A stretch of 64,000 nt of DNA, taken from assembly GCA_934457145.1 (NCBI GenBank), contig CAKSHP010000004.1, forward strand, positions 55,794-119,793, in the 5' to 3' direction. The stretch is from an uncultured Clostridia bacterium. Lineage in GTDB: Bacteria; Bacillota; Clostridia; UBA1381; UMGS1253. The position numbers and the translations under genes are program-made. Positions 59,401-64,000 of this stretch are shown in pieces. Every line of letters begins with the position of its first letter. Within the stretch, counting starts at the first letter, position 1. The notes beneath the pieces are model-generated. The model worked only from the letters and a program-made list of their open reading frames with translations, had not been told where the DNA came from and did no database searches.

Positions 59401-61852
59401 CACGGACATTGCAAAAATGCTTATCAGTCCGAGAAAGTACAGCGACGGAGAAATTTATTACAACGACCGTCCGACAGCTTATACAGTATACACATCAGAC
59501 GACAAACAAAACTTTACAAAAATCAAAGAGGGCAGTATTGAATATGCCGACTTCAATGATTTTGACACAAAGATAATCGACTTTGATTATGTTGTAAACG
59601 CAAACTATATTAAAATTGAGTTTTCGGATGTTTACGGCAAAAGAAGCGATAACAACAAATATTTGTCGATTGCCGAGATAGGATTTATGCAGCAGTCTGA
59701 AATTCCGGTTGAGCCTATTGACGGTATGCAGTTTTACAATTTAAGAGACGGCTTTACTAATTCGTATCTTAAATTTAACGAAAAAAGCGAGGCAACGGTT
59801 GCTTTCCTCGGCGGTTCGATAACTGCAATGAACGGCTACAGAGTTAATTTGCAAAATTATCTTAAAGAAAAATTCCCCGACACTGAGTTTACATTTATTA
59901 ATGCGGGAATTTCGTCAACGGATTCGACGATGGGAGCATTTAGACTCGATAAAGATATTTTATCTAAAGGAAACATTGACTTATTGTTTGTTGAATTTGC
60001 CGTAAATGATGAGGACAACGCAAGAAGCGAAACAGAGAGCATAAAGGGCATGGAGGGAATTATCCGCCATGCGTATAATGCAAATCCGTATATGGATATA
60101 TGTGTTATGCATTTTTGCGATCCCAATAAATTTAACCAGTATGCTAAAAATGAAGACCATAACATGCCGGTTATTACGGCGCAGGAAAAGGCGGTTTCGC
60201 ATTATAACGTAACAAGCCTTGACTTTGCAAAGGAAGTTTGCGCAAGAATTGAAAACGGCGAGCTTACGTGGGAGGAATTCGGCGGAAAGCATCCGAGCAG
60301 TATAGGATGCAAGATTTATTCCGACGGAGTTATAAAGGTTTTGGAAAATGACTGGGCAAAAGCCGGAAGCGAGAAAACGAAAAAGGTTCTTCCCAATATG
60401 CTTAATAAACATTCATATGTAAACGGCAGATATGAAGATATTAAAAATGCTGTTTTACAAAACGGATTTAGCTTAGTTGAAAACTGGGCACCGACGGACG
60501 GCGCTTCGACAAGAAGCGGATTTGTAAACGTTGATATGCTTGAAAGCAGCGAGGTTGGCGCAAGCCTTACATACACGTTTACCGGAACGGATATAGCTAT
60601 TATGCTGCCGGCGGGTCCCGATATGGGATATATTAACTACAGCATTGACGGCGGAGAAACAAAGAGCATGAATTTGTTTACGTCGTGGAGTAAATCGCTT
60701 CATATCCCGTGGGTATTTATGCTTGCAAGCGAGCTTGAATACGGCGAGCATACAATAACAATTACGGCAAGCGAAACGAAAGACAGCCGCAGCACGGGAA
60801 ATGCCGTTAGAATACAGAGTTTTCTGGTAAATGAAAACAAAAATTCAGATGCTAAAAAATACATGGTTTCGACAACGTCGCTCGGGGAAGATATTTATGC
60901 TTCAATTAACGGCGCAGACTTTGAAAACTGGGGCAAAACAAAGAACGGAGAGAGTTATGTAAGCACAGATAAAATAACGCTGAAAACTTCTTCGACAGCT
61001 GAAAACAAGTTTATGTACTGGAAAGACGATAACTCAAACCGAATTCTTTCTTATGAGGAAAGCTATTTGTTTGAAGTTGGCAGCGGAAAGAGCATAACGG
61101 CAGTGTTTGCATCGGCAAACGATTCGGCGATGGTTGTGTTTAAAAATGCTAACGGCATAATTTACGGAGCTGATTTCGGCGGCAGTGTTCCGCAAAATCC
61201 ATACATGTACGGCTATAAGTTTTCAGGCTGGTACAAAGACGGCGAAAAAACAAGTCTTAAAGCGGGTGACAGCGTTGACGCAAATGAGGATACTACATAT
61301 ATTGCAGGCTTCGGCAAAGAAGAAACTGCATATAAAATAACCGTTAACGGAAAGGTAACAACTTATTCGTATAATGATAAAGTAACAGTTATTGCAGATG
61401 CCGAAAAAGACGGAAAAGCTTTTTCGTACTGGGCAAAAGACGCAAAAGCCGCAAGCTATGATATGCAGTATTCGTTTTATGCTTCAGCCGACAGTGTGCT
61501 TGAGGCTGTGTATGAAGGAAGCGTGGAGAATAAAAACGTTTTGGTTATGGCAAACCCGGTTATGGCAGACGAAACAAGAATTGCATTTTTTGCCGAAAGA
61601 AATATTTCTTCAGAGTATGAAATAATTGAAACGGGAATACTTATGGGCACAGCCGGGGACTTAAATCTTGACAGCGCAGGCATTATAAAGGCTGTTGCAA
61701 AAAGCAAAACAGCAAAAGGACAGTTTACCGTGAGAAAAGTAAAGGTCAGTGCGGGCGAGACGTGGCATGCAAGAGCATATGTAATCTACCGCAATACCGC
61801 GGGAAACGCACAAACGATTTATTCAAATGAAGTTAGTATGACAGTTAAATAA
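53441..61852 (+). CDS. Giant secreted GH95 fucosidase-like / SGNH esterase multidomain protein
   Basis: 2803 residues from the GTG at 53441, after AAGGAGG; the longer frame from 53411 lacks a ribosome site. Signal peptide (about 1-31), GH95-type domain (about 50-840), fibronectin-III-like modules (about 842-1015), discoidin-like domains (about 1083-1226, 1518-1680, 1770-1938 and 1942-2085) with a cadherin-like beta domain (about 1683-1768), SGNH hydrolase (about 2093-2330) with Ser2126 in GGSIT and His2284 in GGKHPSS, a beta-sandwich to about 2465, and InlB-like repeats (about 2480-2690). In the GH95 part, Asn407/Asn409 and Glu544 (SPEQ) fit known catalytic positions, but the general-base site reads AEGNFGG (Glu721) where family members have Asp. 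No anchor motif is seen. Confidence 0.85.
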   Translation: MKKTLIKFLCAMLSVCVALTATGGAFTAFAQENETTSAAVSADVSAEKEMILRYSSPAENSIEGWKNSSLPLGNGYMGISLFSDPASDRIQITEQSLYTTTTNAVNNRYSGGQESMADLYIDTSVSFENTTNYKRTLSLNNAVANVSYSADGVDYSREYFSSYPDKVSVIKLTASGEGNLNFTLRPEIAYKREKLDVSGANADSKKSGTVFADGETNTITLSGNSSYYDIDFEAQFKVILDGAGEIAAQNDSSLDNGTLSVSNANTAYVIFAVGTNYELTSDVFLNSIDRKQRLAGNAHPHEKVSGYILNASEKSYEELLNAHKADHKYYFDKARIDLGGADDGRDTDALIDSYQAGNDEKYLEELYFQMGRYMMIASSREGTLPPGLQAIWNAYEIAPWTAGYWYNVNQQMNYWPVFCANLGELYKSYSDFNLARLKQAQINGDTFIKSFRTDKYEEGEGKNGWIVGTGNSAFSVSGVGAKGHSGPGTGGFTAVSDIDYYRFTKDPEVLKSTYPILESLARFYSKCVDNYDGVYLSTISASPEQKVGNTSYQTVGCAFDQQMIYETNKAVIDIYDEYKDVLDNPDSALIETLRTQIDKYEPTLIGLDGQVKEYREENYYGDIGEKQHRHISQLVGLYPGTSISNDTPAWLDGAKVTLINRGLDTGTGWSVAHKLGMWARTGDGETSYKLVQGLLKLHVFDNLWNKHDATNDLTTAVFQAEGNFGGTAGICEMLLQSHGEYVKPLPAVPAAWSTGSYKGLVARGNFEISCDWENMTAKKIEAVSNAGGKLKLNYYNIANASVTDGNGNTVSFETIDKDHIAIDTNKGDKIIIENIESYAVTKDVSNVSAVKDADNTNISWDASESDGAVYNVYRALESSPTYELLAQNVSALSYTDNSRNGKQATYKVRALAPSCEESAGQTKTVIADASTVSGIKAFMADESHLQVCYNKGENANSYKIYEKDGDSFNELFETEDLVCMIENALTDKEYYISAVYFNQESEKTKIEISDQDGMASKLELYNYINDIKALYEKGYSQADLDTLKDDYEEILGVWKNVSATQKQADSAAELAKKVLKTAAGFSFNVVLNKTIETDATHQLTFVKEYALDGDSSTRWATPEADKLVFTVDLQDFYSVSSFELKDFIDSRGSRGDKVTYEGMLKNGKWIKLAEKDDFSDCAVSSQVRTISSSCETSSAVSKIKVTMENTDDNRYGMSIWEFKAVGTKAAAETPKILSVDFNSAKPVLSSSYPQYVVANNIDNGTLFYTDRTNYTAAHVSGGLKGLTQIRLPLNDSSRANNDALNEFLAGDNTYFNFKANSDGKIYVMYLYDAPNLTEAKGWKKTINTPQLPADVSKLTELDWEYDFNLTYPYVTKFQWSGTANTRPQNVAYADSRKYVYEKSFYEYDTVEVPTPGVKSNENYFVAVDLNGNNSNADLEYIFAGDEYIKTEDRVYDYSFEVSSDTETVTLDAAAKSSSAQVVLPESALSFTNNKAEGKIKVISGTNEKEYNITVIRQAKIENAALNKSITVTPESKASAGGYGSFSNEAIVDGSYDIVTGRYYSGEKKRVTAEIDLAGIYSLSYINVAEVRDGKPMRVDKCTIEAYTGENWQTVVYEKPLDGEVTGNYSLTRFDLETPVNAEKLRLTFVNSAAENGETAVDGVYESTGTADKDISIMEVEAYGKAVSDPDYYSADLKEVYIDGSAAATVKDGETEINVYTQNSSAVISGKAKSSAAKVSGSVTADVSKGSAKVTLTVTNAGQTKTYTINVYKTENIALNKAVTITPASTYTSHPNENVVDGDFSTRYAAGGAYCPVVEIDLGGVYTVKEFMVSEFRSPALFPMRIDDLSIYGYIDGDWVLLKTGVKLDGEIVSGSSRTKVVLDGAASKVTKLKLDFVNTGYKNGYAIKETLTSGKQSTDVYEISETSKRDCSICEIQAFGVLEEEGVSVYPKKEGADASVITDNNHDTYYETDAVDFENEKPYVIIKTNGYTDIAKMLISPRKYSDGEIYYNDRPTAYTVYTSDDKQNFTKIKEGSIEYADFNDFDTKIIDFDYVVNANYIKIEFSDVYGKRSDNNKYLSIAEIGFMQQSEIPVEPIDGMQFYNLRDGFTNSYLKFNEKSEATVAFLGGSITAMNGYRVNLQNYLKEKFPDTEFTFINAGISSTDSTMGAFRLDKDILSKGNIDLLFVEFAVNDEDNARSETESIKGMEGIIRHAYNANPYMDICVMHFCDPNKFNQYAKNEDHNMPVITAQEKAVSHYNVTSLDFAKEVCARIENGELTWEEFGGKHPSSIGCKIYSDGVIKVLENDWAKAGSEKTKKVLPNMLNKHSYVNGRYEDIKNAVLQNGFSLVENWAPTDGASTRSGFVNVDMLESSEVGASLTYTFTGTDIAIMLPAGPDMGYINYSIDGGETKSMNLFTSWSKSLHIPWVFMLASELEYGEHTITITASETKDSRSTGNAVRIQSFLVNENKNSDAKKYMVSTTSLGEDIYASINGADFENWGKTKNGESYVSTDKITLKTSSTAENKFMYWKDDNSNRILSYEESYLFEVGSGKSITAVFASANDSAMVVFKNANGIIYGADFGGSVPQNPYMYGYKFSGWYKDGEKTSLKAGDSVDANEDTTYIAGFGKEETAYKITVNGKVTTYSYNDKVTVIADAEKDGKAFSYWAKDAKAASYDMQYSFYASADSVLEAVYEGSVENKNVLVMANPVMADETRIAFFAERNISSEYEIIETGILMGTAGDLNLDSAGIIKAVAKSKTAKGQFTVRKVKVSAGETWHARAYVIYRNTAGNAQTIYSNEVSMTVK

Positions 61853-61866
61853 ACCGGTTAAAAAAT

Positions 61867-61908
61867 AAAACCCGATATGAAGGCGAGCGCTTTCATACCG
61901 GGTTTTTC
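61867..61908. terminator. Terminator between convergent genes
   Basis: AAAACCCGATATGAA pairs with TTCATACCGGGTTTTT (one mismatch), followed by CTTT. It serves the giant hydrolase gene and may act in both directions. Confidence 0.85.
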
Positions 61909-61918
61909 TTTAAAGCAG

Positions 61919-63649
61919 CTAAACAACGGGAAACTCCAGGTTTTCTATTGCCTCTGTTAATATCGGATGGCGGATAACAAAATGAATCGTTGGGGAATTG
62001 TTTTTTGAAATCATAACATATTTGTTTTCATGTATGGAAATTTGTATGTTTAAAAAGGCGTTTTTCCTTGTCGGCACGGCAAAGTAGTTTGCATTAAGGC
62101 TTGCAAATTCGTTTGTGAGCGCCAAATGCTCGCGGTATTCGTCAAATGTGTATTTAAAATCCTTTTCATAAAACATAAGAGACAGCGAAAGGGGCAGCGG
62201 GGAGGATTTAAATTCGTTTTCGTTTATATACGGAATTTCGTCTGTGATATGATTATTTTTAAGTATTTCAAGGGCTTGCTTTCTGCGCTGCGCAGCATAG
62301 TCAAGAATTTTTTGTTTTTCAAAGTCCGAAACATTTCGCCTGTCCAAAAAAGCGGATAAAAATTCGGTTGATGCAGTGTATATCGGAAGGGTTGAAAAAA
62401 TGTTTCTTCGGTTTCCTTCTGTGTGCGAGTCGGCAAGCATAAATGCCGATAATTCCGCAAGAGAGTCGCTGCGGTAAATTTGCATAAGCGGATGCGCCTT
62501 TTTTAAAATACAGCGGCTTCTTTCGAGGTAATATGAAAGTTCTTCTTTGTTTTTTGTAAGATAATATTTTCCGCTTGAGTGAAAACCGCAAATGCTTTCC
62601 CCGGACAGCGCGGCGGCTCCCGACACATTTAAAAAGTGGCAGAAAATTTGGTTATGCACGCCTTTTAAATAGTATGGTGAGATTTGCCCGGTCATATAGA
62701 GCGGAATCCAACATTCAAGCCCTAACATAAGCTCGTTAAAGGGGCGGTTAAGATTGTGGATGACATTAAGGTGCAGTCCTTTTTTGAGCATCACCGCAAG
62801 ACCGAACATATATTTTTTTGAAAAGTCCATATCTGCTGCCATATCGTCCATTTGCATATCACTGTACATAAAAACGCTTTGTTTGGATTTTGAAAGGGCG
62901 GTTGCTTTTAAAAAGTCAAGCTCGCCGTTTTTCATTTCTTCTATGCCGCAGTAGCTTTTTGAGGTGGGAAACTGAAAAGGAAGCGTCGGCACTTTCAATT
63001 CGTCGAAACGAATTGATTTTATATACTCGTTTAAATCAAATGAGTTGAGTTTATCTAAAAACTTTTTTACGGGGTTTTCGCTTTTTATATCTGTTTTGCC
63101 GTTTGCAAAATAGTTTGTAAGCGCTGATATATAGTCGTTTTGGGTTTTTATTTGCGATGGTTTAATATTTAACATTTCGGCAACGATTTTTTTATTGACG
63201 GCGGAATTGAAGTTTTTTGAAAAATAGTGTGCGGCATCGCAGGCAAACTTTTGCGGGTTTGCAGGTTTTCTTTTTCCGCTTTTTATTCTTGAAATGTAGG
63301 AAGAGTCGTATTTTAAGCTTTTTGCCATATCCGCCGTATTAACGCCGAACACCGAGCACAGCATATTAAATTTTGTCTGGAGGTTTTCAAAGTCAAAAAA
63401 AGCTTTGCCTGCAAGCGAGTTAAGTTCTGAAAGCACTTTTTTATATGATATGTTTTTGATTCCTTTTTTGTTTGCGGCATCGCAAATACCTCGGCACAGT
63501 TTTTGTATATCTTCGGAGTTTGGCTTTGGCGTTCTTGCGCCGGATTTATAACGGCTTAATGTTGGTTGAGAAATATTGCAAAGCTGCGCAAATTCTTTGC
63601 CGTTGCAGCCGATTAAAGATATATATTCATTTAGTTTTTCGGAAAACAT
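61919..63649 (-). CDS. Large regulator with two XRE-type helix-turn-helix domains and an unknown C-terminal domain
   Basis: 576 residues from the ATG at 63649, ten bases after AAGGA; a GTG three codons earlier is too close to the ribosome site. First helix-turn-helix at about 15-50 (GKEFAQLCNISQPTLSRYKSG), second at about 95-135 (TADMAKSLKYDSSYISRIKSG). The remaining 380 residues have no domain I recognise; a well-ordered segment reads NVIHNLNRPFNELMLGLE then WIPLYMTGQISPYYL. There is no membrane segment. It converges on the giant hydrolase gene and is divergent from a secreted-protein gene. Local regulation is a reasonable guess. Confidence 0.7.
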   Translation of the reverse strand: MFSEKLNEYISLIGCNGKEFAQLCNISQPTLSRYKSGARTPKPNSEDIQKLCRGICDAANKKGIKNISYKKVLSELNSLAGKAFFDFENLQTKFNMLCSVFGVNTADMAKSLKYDSSYISRIKSGKRKPANPQKFACDAAHYFSKNFNSAVNKKIVAEMLNIKPSQIKTQNDYISALTNYFANGKTDIKSENPVKKFLDKLNSFDLNEYIKSIRFDELKVPTLPFQFPTSKSYCGIEEMKNGELDFLKATALSKSKQSVFMYSDMQMDDMAADMDFSKKYMFGLAVMLKKGLHLNVIHNLNRPFNELMLGLECWIPLYMTGQISPYYLKGVHNQIFCHFLNVSGAAALSGESICGFHSSGKYYLTKNKEELSYYLERSRCILKKAHPLMQIYRSDSLAELSAFMLADSHTEGNRRNIFSTLPIYTASTEFLSAFLDRRNVSDFEKQKILDYAAQRRKQALEILKNNHITDEIPYINENEFKSSPLPLSLSLMFYEKDFKYTFDEYREHLALTNEFASLNANYFAVPTRKNAFLNIQISIHENKYVMISKNNSPTIHFVIRHPILTEAIENLEFPVV

Positions 63650-63764
63650 GTTCTTCACGTCCTTAAGCGTTTTTTTTAAAGTATATCATAAATATTTAAA
63701 AAAATAAATATAAAAGTAAGAAGTTTCCCGAATTGGCATTGACAATTAAGGAAATTATATTTAC

Positions 63765-63794
63765 TTGAAAATAAATATATGGTATTCTTATAGC
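63765..63794 (+). promoter_or_regulatory. Possible promoter of the terminal secreted-protein gene
   Basis: TTGAAA (63765-63770), 18-bp spacer, TATAGC (63789-63794). The -10 is weak. A TTGACA at 63739 lacks a well-spaced -10. Confidence 0.4.
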
Positions 63795-63826
63795 GAACAT
63801 AATATTTTTAAGAAAGGCTGATGATT

Positions 63827-64000
63827 ATGAATTTTAAAAAAATTATTTCTGCCGCGCTTTGCACAGTGATGATGTTTGCTGCGGCGCCTGCAATGCCTGC
63901 AAATGCATGGAGCATTTACGATTCGGATTACGGTATGGAATGGAACGAACAGAGCAAAACTGCTGTAACCGACGATATGGAGGAGTATCGGCAAAATGAT
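63827..64000 (+). CDS. Secreted protein, N-terminal part (cut by window edge)
   Basis: Starts at the ATG at 63827, nine bases after AAAGG; an in-frame ATG at 63821 is too close. The first about 27 residues are a signal peptide (MNFKKIISAALCTVMMFAAA, cleavage probably after ANA). The visible mature part (WSIYDSDYGMEWNEQSKTAV onward) is acidic and aromatic and runs off the window. No family is recognisable from 58 residues. Confidence 0.75.
   Translation, partial: MNFKKIISAALCTVMMFAAAPAMPANAWSIYDSDYGMEWNEQSKTAVTDDMEEYRQND

Overview
The window comes from a spore-forming, low-to-middle GC member of the Firmicutes, class Clostridia. The evidence is spoVAD-spoVAE, a lysine riboswitch, Firmicutes-style promoters and terminators, feoAB, a glycyl radical enzyme with its activase (an anaerobe trait), and large secreted carbohydrate-active enzymes. 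I cannot name the genus. Most intervals are ordinary chromosome. No tRNA, rRNA, CRISPR array, insertion sequence or prophage was seen.

Layout. 1-4940 (minus): lysine-riboswitch operon asd - GH10 xylanase - dapA - dapB (cut by the window edge). 5280-6676: spoVAD-spoVAE. 6888-15381: a small exporter, metK, rplU-rpmA, obg, yhbY, nadD, yqeK, rsfS, leuS and a TTG-started microprotein. 15442-19650 (minus): a 1402-residue secreted heparinase/alginate-lyase-type protein. 19817-23337 (minus): a membrane protein, rsmE, prmA, pheA. 23462-28429: an uncharacterised glycyl radical enzyme and its activase between two AraC regulators, with three perfect 20-bp tandem repeats at the promoter. 28521-34130: dprA, topA, trmFO, manA. 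34271-37117: feoA, feoB and a small helical protein. 37190-38281 (minus): an SGNH hydrolase.

38389-46072 is the most unusual part: one operon with three tandem DltA-like adenylation enzymes, one carrier protein, an MBOAT acyltransferase, a DltD-like SGNH protein, a 40-residue DltX-like membrane peptide and a hotdog thioesterase. It has every functional class of the dlt (teichoic acid D-alanylation) pathway, but three activating enzymes in place of one and a different gene order. The three enzymes differ at the pocket position where DltA has its D-Ala-selecting cysteine (Cys, Ala, Val at residue 274 in each) and at residues 306-307. I infer an envelope-decorating system that may place up to three different amino or hydroxy acids through one carrier and one transfer machinery. 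This is the main candidate for an undescribed system.

46097-48325: two G3E-family GTPase-type metallochaperone proteins, one with a very His-rich loop and one fused to a DUF1980-like domain, behind a promoter with a dyad at its start. 48453-50627: a Cys/His-rich DUF6062-like protein, a signal-peptide membrane protein and a DUF11-repeat protein. 50810-52941: a two-component system. 53441-61852: a 2803-residue secreted protein with a GH95 fucosidase-like domain, several discoidin-like domains and an SGNH esterase domain. 61919-64000: a two-HTH regulator divergent from a secreted protein cut by the window end.

All family assignments come from motifs read by eye. No database search was run.
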